Part shown: piece after piece, positions 28,078 through 38,200 of the stretch
Layout of the letters: each line of letters starts with the position of its first letter
Position numbering within the stretch: the stretch's first letter is position 1
Source of the DNA: Anaeromicropila populeti
GTDB lineage: Bacteria > Bacillota > Clostridia > Lachnospirales > Lachnospiraceae
Length of the DNA: 64,000 nt
Assembly (NCBI RefSeq): GCF_900112775.1
Contig: NZ_FOYZ01000015.1
Location: 24,948 to 88,947, forward strand
Reading direction: 5' to 3'
Position numbers and translations under genes: made by a program
Notes under the pieces: model-generated
Told to the model about the DNA's origin: nothing
The model's database searches: none
The model's input: the letters and a program-made list of their open reading frames with translations, nothing else

Positions 28078-28563
28078 ATGAGTATATATGATTATCAAGT
28101 TAAGGATGCAGAGGGTAAAGTAGTGTCATTGGCAGACTATAAGGAAAAGCTGCTTCTTGTAGTAAATACAGCTACAGGCTGTGGCTTTACACCACAATAT
28201 GAAGGGCTACAAAAGCTTTATGATAAATACCAGCAAAAAGGTCTGGAAATATTAGACTTTCCATGTAACCAATTTGGACATCAAGCGCCTGGCACAGAAA
28301 AAGAAATTGTGGGTTTTTGCCAGTTAAACTATGGAGTAACATTTAAACAATTTGCTAAAGTAGAGGTAAATGGAAAAAATGAAGATCCCCTTTTTACATT
28401 TTTAAAGAAAGAACAGGGGGGAATATTAGGAGCAAAAATAAAATGGAATTTTACTAAGTTTTTAATTAATCAGCGGGGGGAAGTGGTGAAACGATATGCA
28501 CCAGCGGAAAAACCAGAGAATATTGAAAAAGACATTATAGAATTATTAAAGGAAAAGAGGTAA
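28078..28563 (+). CDS. Glutathione peroxidase family thiol peroxidase (first copy)
   Basis: 161 residues. The peroxidatic Cys is in NTATGCGFTPQY (about residue 37). LDFPCNQFGHQAPGT (about 62-76) and KWNFTKFLIN carry the conserved Gln and Trp-Asn of the Gpx tetrad. It uses Cys, not selenocysteine; many bacterial members depend on thioredoxin. ATG start with AAAGGAGAAGTG. It shares a transcript with a second gpx 5 bases downstream. Confidence 0.93.
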   Translation: MSIYDYQVKDAEGKVVSLADYKEKLLLVVNTATGCGFTPQYEGLQKLYDKYQQKGLEILDFPCNQFGHQAPGTEKEIVGFCQLNYGVTFKQFAKVEVNGKNEDPLFTFLKKEQGGILGAKIKWNFTKFLINQRGEVVKRYAPAEKPENIEKDIIELLKEKR

Positions 28564-28568
28564 AAAAG

Positions 28569-29114
28569 ATGAATGTTTATGACTTTATAGTTAAGGATAA
28601 GGATGATAATGAATTCTCTTTAAAGGAATATGAAGGAATGGTTTTATTAATTATGAATTCCGCAACTGGCTGCGGCTTTACGCCACAATACGATGAATTG
28701 CAGGATTTATATGAAAAATATGCAGATCAAGGATTTGCAATATTAGATTTTCCATGTAATCAATTTGAAAACCAGGCACCTGGAAGTACAGAGGAAATTA
28801 TTACATTTTGCAGCACAAAGTTTGGGATTACATTTCCTATTTTCTCTAAAATTAATGTAAAGGGTGATGATGCGGAGCCTCTTTTTCAATACTTAACAGA
28901 ACAAAAGGGGTTTGAAGGATTTTCCTCAGACCATCAGTTAACGCCATTACTAGAACAAATTGTTTCAAAAAAAGATCCGGATTATGCGGGCAAAGCAGAT
29001 ATTAAATGGAATTTTACAAAATTTCTAATAAATAGAAAGGGTGAGGTAATAGCCCGATTTGAGCCGACGGAATATATGTATGTTATCGAAGAAAAGATTA
29101 AGGAGACATTATAA
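28569..29114 (+). CDS. Glutathione peroxidase family thiol peroxidase (second copy)
   Basis: 181 residues. The motifs NSATGCGFTPQY, LDFPCNQFENQAPGS and KWNFTKFLIN match the first copy. It is 20 residues longer because of an insert near 125-140 (FEGFSSDHQLTPLLEQIV). The pair arose by tandem duplication and divergence. ATG at 28569 with AAAAGAGGTAAAAAAG upstream. It probably detoxifies organic hydroperoxides under OhrR control. Confidence 0.93.
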   Translation: MNVYDFIVKDKDDNEFSLKEYEGMVLLIMNSATGCGFTPQYDELQDLYEKYADQGFAILDFPCNQFENQAPGSTEEIITFCSTKFGITFPIFSKINVKGDDAEPLFQYLTEQKGFEGFSSDHQLTPLLEQIVSKKDPDYAGKADIKWNFTKFLINRKGEVIARFEPTEYMYVIEEKIKETL

Positions 29115-29124
29115 TTTTAAAGAA

Positions 29125-29153
29125 TTGTATTCAATAAAATGACATGCTATAAT
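29125..29153 (+). promoter_or_regulatory. ohrR promoter
   Basis: TTGTAT (29125-29130), 17-base spacer, extended -10 TGCTATAAT (TATAAT at 29148-29153). The -35 overlaps AATTGTAT, a half-site like that of the upstream OhrR operator. Confidence 0.65.
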
Positions 29154-29174
29154 GAAGACAAGGAGATGAGTTGC

Positions 29175-29597
29175 ATGAACACAGATGCATTAAAATTAGA
29201 AAATCAGCTTTGTTTTCCTCTATATGCATGCGCAAAAGAAGTTGTACGAAAGTATAAACCATTTTTAGATGAAATCGGAATAACATACACACAATATATA
29301 ACGATGATGGTACTTTGGGAACACAGAAGTATAAATGTAAAAACGCTGGGCGAATATTTATATTTGGATTCTGGTACACTGACCCCGCTTTTAAAAAAGC
29401 TGGAAGGAATGGGGCTAATTAAAAGACGGCGTCTGGAAACAGACGAAAGAAATGTAATTGTGGATTTAACCGAACAGGGAGAAAAACTAAAGCTGGATGC
29501 AGTTGGGATTCCTGAAAAAATTGGCGCGTGTATTTCGTTAGAGGAAGAGGAAGCGAAAACATTATATCGCATTTTATATAAAATTTTAAAACAGTAA
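29175..29597 (+). CDS. ohrR: OhrR-type MarR-family peroxide-sensing repressor
   Basis: 140 residues from ATG 29175 (AAGGAGATGAG upstream). LENQLCFPLYACAKEV near residue 5-20 carries the sensing Cys of OhrR, whose oxidation releases DNA. The winged helix follows (VLWEHRSINVKTLGEYLYLDSGTLTPLLKKLE, RRRLETDERNVIVDLT). It lies next to two gpx genes whose promoter has an OhrR-type operator, so it most likely represses them in place of the usual ohrA. Confidence 0.92.
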   Translation: MNTDALKLENQLCFPLYACAKEVVRKYKPFLDEIGITYTQYITMMVLWEHRSINVKTLGEYLYLDSGTLTPLLKKLEGMGLIKRRRLETDERNVIVDLTEQGEKLKLDAVGIPEKIGACISLEEEEAKTLYRILYKILKQ

Positions 29598-29655
29598 AAG
29601 AGTATAGGTAAGTCTAGTTCATGGGGATTTACCTATAATTCCTTTGATATTCATA

Positions 29656-29685
29656 TTGACAAAACTAAGTAAAAAGCCGTATACT
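29656..29685 (+). promoter_or_regulatory. Promoter of the T-box/trpB transcript
   Basis: TTGACA (29656-29661), 18-base spacer, TATACT (29680-29685). Confidence 0.65.
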
Positions 29686-29699
29686 TTTTATATAATTAC

Positions 29700-29958
29700 A
29701 AAAGTAAACTAATGACTAAGAGTAGTATGTCAGCATTATTGTTTTAAGCGAATTGCAGTTGGTGTGAGTGCAGTAACAAGGGTGACAGAATGGACTTAGG
29801 AAGGCAGGAGGAACGGCGCAGCCTAGTAATACCTGACGTGTGCCTGCACGTTATAACAGGAATGTTGAGATACACATAGTTGAGAGGGCTTTATGCCAAT
29901 TTGGGTGGTACCGCAGAAGTAATTGCTTTTGTCCCAAAGAGGGATAAGGGCTTTTTTT
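29700..29958 (+). promoter_or_regulatory. T-box riboswitch, tryptophan specifier
   Basis: Stem I features run from AGAGTAGTA through AGCGA and the specifier loop GAA-TGG-A with TGG (Trp codon) at 29791-29793. The T-box itself is TTGGGTGGTACCGCAG (29901-29916). A terminator follows at 29925-29958 (GCTTTTGTCCC pairs with GGGATAAGGGC, then a T run). Uncharged tRNA-Trp should stabilise the antiterminator and switch on trpB at 30007. Confidence 0.92.
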
Positions 29959-30006
29959 AATTGGTTTTAAATTACAAATACAAGCGATTGAAAGGATGAC
30001 AAAGAA

Positions 30007-31386
30007 ATGGCAAAAATACCACATAGAATCTATTTATCAGAAGAACAAATGCCAAAGCAATGGTATAATTTACGTGCAGATATGAAGGAACTTCCAGAAC
30101 CAGTGCTTAACCCACAAACCTTTAAGCCAGCAACGGTAGAAGACTTGTATCCTGTTTTTTGTGAAAAACTGGCACAACAGGAATTAGATGATAAAACGCA
30201 TTATATAGATATTCCAGAGGAAGTACAGGAGTTTTATAAAATGTATCGTCCATCACCATTAATTCGTGCATATAATCTAGAAAAATATTTAGATACACCT
30301 GCAAAGATTTATTTTAAATTTGAGGGAAATAATACATCAGGAAGTCATAAGCTGAATAGTGCAATTGCACAGGCTTATTATGCAAAGGAACAGGGGCTGA
30401 CAAGTCTTACTACAGAGACAGGGGCTGGACAGTGGGGAACTGCATTATCTGAGGCATGTGCCTATTACAATATACCTCTTACAGTGTTTATGGTAAAATG
30501 CTCCTATGAACAAAAGCCTTTTCGTCGTGCAGTAATTGAGACTTTTGATGCAATGATTCATCCTAGTCCAAGTACAAACACAGCAGCTGGACGTGCTATT
30601 TTAGAGGCAAATCCAAACACAACAGGAAGTTTGGGATGTGCTATTTCTGAAGCGGTTGAAAAAGCTGTTACAACAGAAGGATGTAAGTATGTATTAGGTT
30701 CTGTATTGAATCAGGTATTATTACACCAGTCTATTATTGGAGAAGAGTGTAAGATTGCTATGGAAATGTTTGATGAATATCCAGATGTAATAGTTGGCTG
30801 TGCAGGCGGTGGTTCTAATCTAGGTGGCTTAATTGCTCCATTTATGCGTGATAAACTTACAGGCAAAGCAAATCCAAGAATGGTAGCAGTGGAACCAGCA
30901 TCTTGTCCATCCCTGACTAGGGGCAGATATGCATATGATTTTTGTGATACAGGTAAAATCACACCACTTGCTAAAATGTATACATTGGGTTGTGAATATG
31001 TACCTTCTGCAAATCATGCAGGTGGATTAAGATATCATGGTATGTCTCCAATCTTATCAAAGCTATACCATGATGGATATATGGAAGCTATTTCAGTTGA
31101 GCAGACAAAAGTATTTGAAGCTGCTGTATTATTTGCAAAACAGGAGACAATTCTGCCAGCACCTGAATCTGCACACGCTATATTAGGAGCAATTCAGGAA
31201 GCTCAAAAATGTAAAGAAACTGGAGAGGCAAAGACTATATTATTTGGCTTAACAGGTACAGGATATTTTGATATGACAGCATATGACTCTTATCGTTCAG
31301 GAAAAATGTCAGATTATATTCCAACAGACGAAGATTTGCAAAAAGGCTTTCATGGACTTCCAAAGATTCCTGGGATTCAAGAATAG
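30007..31386 (+). CDS. trpB: Tryptophan synthase beta chain, TrpB2-like
   Basis: 459 residues, longer than the usual ~400-residue TrpB1. The PLP lysine is in NTSGSHKLNSA (about residue 117), TETGAGQWG follows, and the phosphate loop is GCAGGGSNLGG (about 263). The N-terminal extension with DIPEEVQEFYKMYRPSPL is typical of TrpB2. No trpA or other trp gene is near, as is usual for this branch, which can use free or salvaged indole. The Trp T-box confirms regulation by tryptophan supply. ATG with GAAAGGATGACAAAGAA upstream. Confidence 0.95.
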   Translation: MAKIPHRIYLSEEQMPKQWYNLRADMKELPEPVLNPQTFKPATVEDLYPVFCEKLAQQELDDKTHYIDIPEEVQEFYKMYRPSPLIRAYNLEKYLDTPAKIYFKFEGNNTSGSHKLNSAIAQAYYAKEQGLTSLTTETGAGQWGTALSEACAYYNIPLTVFMVKCSYEQKPFRRAVIETFDAMIHPSPSTNTAAGRAILEANPNTTGSLGCAISEAVEKAVTTEGCKYVLGSVLNQVLLHQSIIGEECKIAMEMFDEYPDVIVGCAGGGSNLGGLIAPFMRDKLTGKANPRMVAVEPASCPSLTRGRYAYDFCDTGKITPLAKMYTLGCEYVPSANHAGGLRYHGMSPILSKLYHDGYMEAISVEQTKVFEAAVLFAKQETILPAPESAHAILGAIQEAQKCKETGEAKTILFGLTGTGYFDMTAYDSYRSGKMSDYIPTDEDLQKGFHGLPKIPGIQE

Positions 31387-31406
31387 AGATAGTTATATAA
31401 AAACTG

Positions 31407-31446
31407 GGTGCCATTTTGCAAAGTTGCAGTGTGGCACCTTTTTATA
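31407..31446 (+). terminator. Terminator after trpB
   Basis: GGTGCCA (31407-31413) pairs with TGGCACC (31432-31438); an inner TTTGCAA/TTGCA can extend the stem. A T run follows. Confidence 0.8.
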
Positions 31447-31504
31447 TGCGTTAAGAAGATAGCTTTTATTTATTGCAAAAAAATGAAAAAAGGATGATAA
31501 TAAA

Positions 31505-31957
31505 ATGAAAGTATTTATACAAAGAGTAGAAAAAGCATCTGTTACGGTAGAAGGAACGTGTATTGGATCAATTGGCAAGGGGCTTCTGATCTTATTAGGC
31601 GTGGCAAATGAAGATACAAGGGAAATAGCAGAGAAAATGTTTCAGAAGATGGTAAAGCTTCGTATTTTTGCTGATGAGAATGGGAAGACAAATCTTTCTC
31701 TTAAGGATGTAGGAGGAGAACTTTTAGTTGTTTCACAATTTACATTATATGCTGATTGCAGAAAGGGAAACCGTCCAAGCTTTATTCAGGCTGGAGGTGC
31801 CAGAATTGCAGAAGAATTATATGAATATTTTTTGGAACTATGTAAAAATGAAATGGGAAAAGTGGAGAGTGGTAAATTTGGAGCAGATATGAAAGTAGAC
31901 CTTATAAATGATGGACCATTTACAATTCTTTTGGATAGTGAACAAATATTAAGCTAG
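31505..31957 (+). CDS. dtd: D-aminoacyl-tRNA deacylase
   Basis: 150 residues, full length. Conserved motifs [21 protein letters not shown] (the SQxT motif, about 78-98) and [11 protein letters not shown] (the GP motif, about 135-145). It hydrolyses D-amino acids from mischarged tRNAs in the cytosol. ATG with AAAAAAGGATGATAATAAA upstream. It is followed 10 bases later by a sensor kinase gene on the same strand. Confidence 0.95.
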   Translation: MKVFIQRVEKASVTVEGTCIGSIGKGLLILLGVANEDTREIAEKMFQKMVKLRIFADENGKTNLSLKDVGGELLVVSQFTLYADCRKGNRPSFIQAGGARIAEELYEYFLELCKNEMGKVESGKFGADMKVDLINDGPFTILLDSEQILS

Positions 31958-31967
31958 GAGATGGCTT

Positions 31968-33050
31968 ATGAAAAATCTAATGATGTTTATAAAACAAAAT
32001 AATTTAATTATTACACTGGTTTTTTTGCTGATAGGGACAGGAATGGCATTTTTAATTTTTAGCTTTGCGTCAAAAAGTCTGATTAACATTATATTATTAT
32101 ATATTTTGACACTTATGTTTATAGTAAGGTATACAAACAATTATTACTATGGAGCTATGGCTGCATTCATTTCCATTGCCTGTGCAAATTATTTTTTTAG
32201 TTATCCATATTTTAAATTTAATTTTACCCAGACAGAGTATTTTTTGACATGTGCTGAGATTCTTGCTATTACCCTGTTCACGACTACCACAACTTCTCAT
32301 GTAAAATCTCAGTCACAAATGCTAGAAGAGCGTGATAAGCAGTTAGTAGAAGCAGAAAAGGAAAAAATGAGGGCAAATCTTTTGCGTGCAGTTTCCCATG
32401 ATTTACGGACACCCTTAACCAGTATAATAGGCGAAATTTCATCTTTTAGGGAAAATGCAGATAATTTAAGTGAAGAAGAAAAGAATGACCTTGCAAAGAA
32501 TATATATGATGATGCCATTTGGCTGCTCAATATGGTAGAAAACTTGCTTTCCATTACAAGGATAAAAAACAGTGTGACAAAAGTAAAAAAATCATCAGAA
32601 GCAGTAGAAGAGGTTATATCAGAAGCGGTAACAAGGTTAAAAAAGAGAATACCACATGCCAACATTGTTGTATCTGTACCAAATGAATTTTTAATGATTC
32701 CTATGGATGCCATATTGATTGAGCAGGTAATTATTAATTTGTTAGAAAATGCAATTATTCACTCAGAAAGTACAAAGCCAATTGAATTAAAAATTACTTC
32801 TAATAACACAGTTGCAGCTTTTCACATAATTGATTATGGGATAGGTATAGATGAAAACAGAATAAATGACTTGTTTGAAGGATTTCCTGCCAGAGAAGCA
32901 CATACAGCGGATAATCGAAAGGGAATGGGAATAGGATTGTCTATTTGTAAAACAATTATTTTGGCACATGATGGAAAGATATCTGCAAAAAACCATGAGT
33001 ATGGTGCAGAGTTTTATTTTGAATTGCCCAAGGAGGAATTGAATGAATAA
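31968..33050 (+). CDS. Sensor histidine kinase, short KdpD-like (DUF4118 type)
   Basis: 360 residues. Four membrane helices (about 13-105) make up a DUF4118-like module. The HisKA box is RAVSHDLRTPLTSIIGE (His near 144), and the HATPase has NLLENAIIHS, DYGIGI and GMGIGLSICKTI. It matches the C-terminal half of KdpD but lacks the KdpD and USP N-terminal domains, so potassium sensing is not assured. No kdpABC genes are in the window. Confidence 0.9.
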   Translation: MKNLMMFIKQNNLIITLVFLLIGTGMAFLIFSFASKSLINIILLYILTLMFIVRYTNNYYYGAMAAFISIACANYFFSYPYFKFNFTQTEYFLTCAEILAITLFTTTTTSHVKSQSQMLEERDKQLVEAEKEKMRANLLRAVSHDLRTPLTSIIGEISSFRENADNLSEEEKNDLAKNIYDDAIWLLNMVENLLSITRIKNSVTKVKKSSEAVEEVISEAVTRLKKRIPHANIVVSVPNEFLMIPMDAILIEQVIINLLENAIIHSESTKPIELKITSNNTVAAFHIIDYGIGIDENRINDLFEGFPAREAHTADNRKGMGIGLSICKTIILAHDGKISAKNHEYGAEFYFELPKEELNE

Positions 33051-33753
33051 TAATTTTAGTGTTTTAATTATAGAAGATGAAAAAAATATAAGTAATTTTA
33101 TATCTAAAATTTTGACATCTCATGGGTATCGGGTAATTACATCACTTTCAGGAAAGGAAGGAATGTATCTGATTGCTTCTCAGTGTCCAGATATTATTTT
33201 GCTAGATCTTGGGCTGCCAGATATGGATGGAGTGGATATAATCCGCCAAGTCCGCCAGTGGTCCAGTAATCCTATTATTGTGGTATCTGCTCGAATTCAG
33301 GAAAATGATAAGGTACAGGCATTGGATGCAGGTGCAGATGACTATATTACGAAACCATTTGGGACATCTGAGCTTCTTGCCAGAATCAGGACATCCATCC
33401 GGCATAATAACAAACTAAATAAGGAGGCTCCACTCTTTAAGTATCCGTATAAAGCAATGGATTTGTATATAGATTTTTTAAATCATGTGATAACATTAAA
33501 GGGTGAGGTAATACATTTAACACCTGTTGAGTATAAAATAGTGGCATATCTAGCATTGAACTCGGGAAAGGTTATGACGCATTCTTCTATTATGAAAGAA
33601 GTATGGGGTCCTTATGTGGAAGAGGATAATAAGATATTGAGGGTAAATATGGCGAATATCAGAAGGAAAATAGAAATAAATCCGGCAGAACCTAAATACA
33701 TTTTTACAGAAGTTGGTGTAGGTTATCGTATGTTGGATGACGAACTTAGTTAA
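33043..33753 (+). CDS. OmpR-family response regulator, KdpE-like
   Basis: 236 residues. Receiver domain with IIEDEKN, phospho-Asp in DIILLDLGLPDMDG (about residue 55) and Lys in DDYITKPF. A winged-helix output domain follows (VIHLTPVEYKIVAYLA, KILRVNMANIRRKIE, GVGYRM). Its start overlaps the kinase stop by 8 bases. Output genes are not obvious; the neighbouring cation:proton antiporter is a plausible target but lies convergently. Confidence 0.93.
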   Translation: MNNNFSVLIIEDEKNISNFISKILTSHGYRVITSLSGKEGMYLIASQCPDIILLDLGLPDMDGVDIIRQVRQWSSNPIIVVSARIQENDKVQALDAGADDYITKPFGTSELLARIRTSIRHNNKLNKEAPLFKYPYKAMDLYIDFLNHVITLKGEVIHLTPVEYKIVAYLALNSGKVMTHSSIMKEVWGPYVEEDNKILRVNMANIRRKIEINPAEPKYIFTEVGVGYRMLDDELS

Positions 33754-33783
33754 TCTAAAGCTTCGCCATCCATTAATTAATTG

Positions 33784-35034
33784 TTAATTTCTTAATTTTT
33801 CAATTTCTTCATAGTTATGTGAAAAACTCTTATCAGCAGTAAGGTGATCATTAGGATCGTGCTTAAACACAATTTTCAGCAGGATTGGTGTAATAACAGT
33901 TGTAATTACAACAACAACAACGATTGGTCCTAAGAAATTAGAACCAAGAAGTCCAACACTTGCACCTTTGCTTGCTATAATCAGTGCAACCTCTCCACGC
34001 GAAATCATACCTACGCCAATACGCATACATTGATAATTTTTGTAACCACATGCTTTAGCACCAAGTCCACAACCCAATATTTTAGTAAGGATAGCTACAA
34101 TTACAAGTACAACAGTAAAAAGCAAGATACTGGCAGTCATTTTAGGTAATACAACACTTAAGCCAATGCTGGCAAAAAACATAGGGGATAAGTATAAATA
34201 AGATAACACATCAAATTTTGATGCTAAGTACTGGGATCTCTGTGTGCTGGAAATAATTAAACCTGCAATAAAAGCACCAGTAATATCAGCAACTCCAAAG
34301 TAATGTTCTGCTATATATGACATGAGCAGACAGAATACAAATGCAATAATTGCATGTCTGTGCATGGCTCTTTCTGCTGACTCACTCCAATGTTTATAAA
34401 ATTTATAAAAAATAAATCCCGCAACGGCTGCGAAAATAAAGAAAGCAACTATTTTCAATAATACAACGGCAACATTAACTGAAGAATCTGCCATACTAGT
34501 TACAATAGTTAAAGCAATAATTCCCAGAATATCATCGATAATGGCAGCACCAAGAATGGCATTACCTGATCTTGTCTTTAATTTTCCAAGCTCCTTTAAG
34601 GTTTCTACTGTAATACTAACTGAGGTGGCAGTAAGGATAATTCCCATAAAAATATTTTGTAAAAATATAGTGTTAGTAGCATCTGAGGCAATCCTGTCAG
34701 GACGATTAAAAAAGACTCCTACAAAATAGCCAAAAACTAATGGAACAAGAACACCAAGTAGAGCAATTACAAAAGAAGCTTTTCCACTTTTCTTTAATTC
34801 TTTTATATCCGTTTCCATACCTGCACAAAACATTAAGACAATAACACCTATTTCAGCAGTAGATTTAATAAAATCTGTTTCACCGATTATATTTAAGCAC
34901 ACTGGACCAAAGATTAATCCCGCCAATAATGCGCCTACTACTTGTGGCATATGGAATTTTTTTGTGACCAAGCCTAAAAGCTTTGTACTTAATAAAACGA
35001 TAGCTAAGTCAAATATAAAATGATAACTTTCCAT
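33784..35034 (-). CDS. CPA2-family cation:proton antiporter
   Basis: 416 residues from ATG 35034. Twelve or so membrane helices cover the whole length, with KFHMPQVVGALLAGLIFGP, a GMETDIKELKKSG loop and NAILGAAIIDDILGIIAL (the paired Asp of CPA2 exchangers, about residues 163-172). There is no C-terminal TrkA-N/RCK domain, so it is shorter than KefB/KefC. It probably exchanges Na+ or K+ for H+. AAAGGA lies 14 bases before the start. Confidence 0.9.
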   Translation of the reverse strand: MESYHFIFDLAIVLLSTKLLGLVTKKFHMPQVVGALLAGLIFGPVCLNIIGETDFIKSTAEIGVIVLMFCAGMETDIKELKKSGKASFVIALLGVLVPLVFGYFVGVFFNRPDRIASDATNTIFLQNIFMGIILTATSVSITVETLKELGKLKTRSGNAILGAAIIDDILGIIALTIVTSMADSSVNVAVVLLKIVAFFIFAAVAGFIFYKFYKHWSESAERAMHRHAIIAFVFCLLMSYIAEHYFGVADITGAFIAGLIISSTQRSQYLASKFDVLSYLYLSPMFFASIGLSVVLPKMTASILLFTVVLVIVAILTKILGCGLGAKACGYKNYQCMRIGVGMISRGEVALIIASKGASVGLLGSNFLGPIVVVVVITTVITPILLKIVFKHDPNDHLTADKSFSHNYEEIEKLRN

Positions 35035-35208
35035 GACACTTAGTTCATTCCTTTCTATACATTTGTATTTTTGCCGACTCATTAATTTAGCATTTTAATT
35101 ATTATTTCACAAGAGTAAATAAAATATCTTAGCAATATCTTAGCACACAAGAAATAAAAGGAAATTAATTTTATGAAAAAGAATTTTTAAGATATATTTT
35201 ATAAGGAG

Positions 35209-35236
35209 TAAAGTTTTCAGACAAATTAGTCGAAAT
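35209..35236 (+). promoter_or_regulatory. Sigma-D/sigma-28-like flagellar promoter
   Basis: TAAA (35209-35212), 16 bases, GTCGAAAT (35229-35236), close to the TAAA-N15/16-GCCGATAT consensus, 38 bases before the FliK-like gene of the flagellin operon. Confidence 0.6.
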
Positions 35237-35273
35237 AATACATAACTGAATTCGATAAGAGAGTGTGAGTAAA

Positions 35274-38200
35274 ATGAATATAAATACTGTTAATGCATAT
35301 CAGAAGTCTGAAACAGGCCAGGTTCGAATGGCCGATATTGCGATAGAGGCAGAAGACAGGAAAGTGTTAAAATCAGAAGACAGCATAGTTTCCTGTGTAT
35401 CAAATGGGGTTATTAGTACAAAGGTAGACAGCAGCAGAACTATAATTCGGAAGCCGGGTGAGGAAACAGAGCAGGAGCAGGGGGAAGAATTTTACGAGCT
35501 GTTTAAAAGCATCGATACTCGTATGACAGAAGAAGATGCTGCTGAACTGGAAGAGGAAGGAATGTCACTGGAGAAGTATGAAATGAAGCGGCTTGAGAGA
35601 GCGCTCACTCGTATTAAGGAAGGACGGCAAAACAGAGAAGAAGGTATAGAGCGTGAAATGGAAGGCAGAAAAGAATACCGGGAAGATATTAAGAAAATGG
35701 TTATTCATGAGGCCGCAGACAGTATTTCGGAAAAGCAGCTGATAGATGTACTTGAAAATGCTAATGTTCCGCTTTCAGAAGAAAATATTTCAAGGATTGT
35801 GCAGGGAGTTGAGATGTCCCAGAGCACATTAAGTTTAAATGACAGCACAATAAAGTATTTAGTACAGAATGAATTGGAGTTAACAATTGGGAATGTTTAT
35901 CAGGCAGAACACTCAGGAGCGTCTCAGCAATATACTATAAATAATGCTGAGAAAGCATATGGGAAAAATCAAGGAACTAAACAACAAAACAATGCAGACT
36001 GGGAAGCCATTGTTCCACAGGTTGAAGCTCTTTTGAAAAAAACAGGAATGGAAGCTTCTGAAGATAATATGACACAGTGTAAGTGGCTGTTTCTGAATAA
36101 TCTGCCAGTTACAGAGGAGTCTTTATATAGTCTGAATGAATTAAGTGCAGTACAGCAAAATTTTGATACAGGCAGGGTTCTGCAACGGGTAGTTAATAAT
36201 TTTGAACTGGGCATTCCTCCAGAGGATACAGAACTAACTTTTTTAGCTGAGGATTCTAATCAGAAAGTTCAGGATTTTTTACAGGATATTTCTGAAAAGC
36301 TAAGTCAAAGCGAAATGGGAATTGAGGAAGTTTCCACCAGAAGACAGATGGAGGAAATCAGGTTGATGATGACTGCAACCGTGGGACAGAAGCTAATCGA
36401 TAAGGGGATACCAGTTGATATGAACCACCTTGAAAACATAGTAGAGGGGTTAAAAGAAATTGAGAATCAGTACTATAAGGGGTTATTGGAAGAAGGAAGT
36501 GTTGAAGCTACAGAAGACGTCATTGGTTTGTTAGAGGAAACAACTCAGAAGGTTCAATTATTACAGCAGGCGCCAGCTTATATTTTGGGAAGTACATTTG
36601 CATTTAGAGCGGTTCAGAGCATACAAAGCTTGAATGAAGAATCTCAGAAAATGCAGTCAGATACTTTAAAGGCAGTGACGTCCTACGAAACACTTATGAC
36701 GACACCAAGGAAAGATTTGGGGGATTCTATTAAAAAAGCATTTGAGAATATTGATTCTATATTAAAGGATATGAATTTAGAAGACAGTGAGGCAAATAAG
36801 CGGGCAGTCCGTATATTAGGATACAATAATATTGAAATTAATGAAGAAACTATTATGGAGATGAAAGCATACGACAGTAAAGTGAATTTTATGCTTTCAA
36901 ATTTAAAACCAGCAGTGGCAGTGGAGATGATTCGTCAGGAAATGAATCCATTAGATACACCTCTGGATCAGCTCAATGAAAAAATATCTGAAATTCAGGA
37001 GCAAATGGGGGAAACAGTAGAAGAAAAGTATAGTGAATTTTTATGGAAGCTGGATCAGAAAAAGGAACTTACCCAGGAAGAGCGGAAGGCTTACATTGGG
37101 ATTTATCGCTTGCTGAATCAAGTTGAAAAGTCAGATGGTGCAGCAATTGGTTCTGTTTTAAAAGCAGGACAGGACGTAACCTTGCAAAATCTTCTGACAG
37201 CGGTGAGGACAAAGAAGTCTGGTGGAATTGATCAGAGTGTTGATGAAAATTTTGGAGAAATAGTTGATGTAAACAGGGAAAGAGAAAGTATTTCGGAACA
37301 GCTGTCATACTATACAAATTTACTCTCTAGTACCATTGATGCAACAACACCAGATGCACTGGAACAGATTTTCAACTTGGCTTCAGAGGAAGACGATAGT
37401 CAAAGTCAAATGTTATCATACTCACTGGAAAAGTTTGGTGAGTTGATACAAGAAGCGGAGGCTGGTCTTGAGGAAGGGGATTTGCAAAGTTCTGCTTATT
37501 TGAAGGAAAAAATAGCATTTTATAAAGAGCATATTTCGGATAGTGAGTCGTTAATTAAATATTTGGAAATGAATAATCAGCCGGTTACCTATGAAAATCT
37601 GGCAGCAGCAAATGAATTATTGTATAATGGCAGGAAGTTTTGGAGAGAAGTAAAGGACAGAGAGGTTGCTGGAGATAAAGAAAGAATAAGTGAAGAGGCG
37701 CAGAACTTGTTTGATGCCCTTGGCACAGACCAATTTCCTAAGAGCTGTCAGGAATTTGAACGTACCACATCCCAGGTGTTAAAAGAAGAAGTGGAAACAC
37801 AAGAACTGACTATGGATGTTATGCAGACGTTTCGGATGATGGGAAGTAGTTTAAAGCTGGCAGGAAAGCTGGCGGCTAATGAAGAATATCATATTCCTTT
37901 GTTTTTGGAAAATACAGTTTCTGCTATTCATTTAACAATAAAGCATCAGGCAGGAAAGCAGGGAAAAGTAGAAATCAATGTTGATTCTGATAAACTGGGA
38001 AAGGTTAAAGCAGAGTTAGACGTGAAGGATTCTTTTTTGACAGGTTTTGTGATGGTGGACAGTTCTTCTGCATTGGGACAGTTGAAGGAGCAGAAACAGG
38101 AAATGATTAATAAAATGTCTGAGCTTGGACTGACCATAAGGCAATTTGAGGTTGGAATGGATAAATCCTTTAAGAATGGATATACGGGTGTTATGACAGG

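Noticed and set aside
28078..29114. Selenocysteine glutathione peroxidases
   Set aside because: Both active sites use TGC/TGT cysteine codons and no SECIS-like element is needed.
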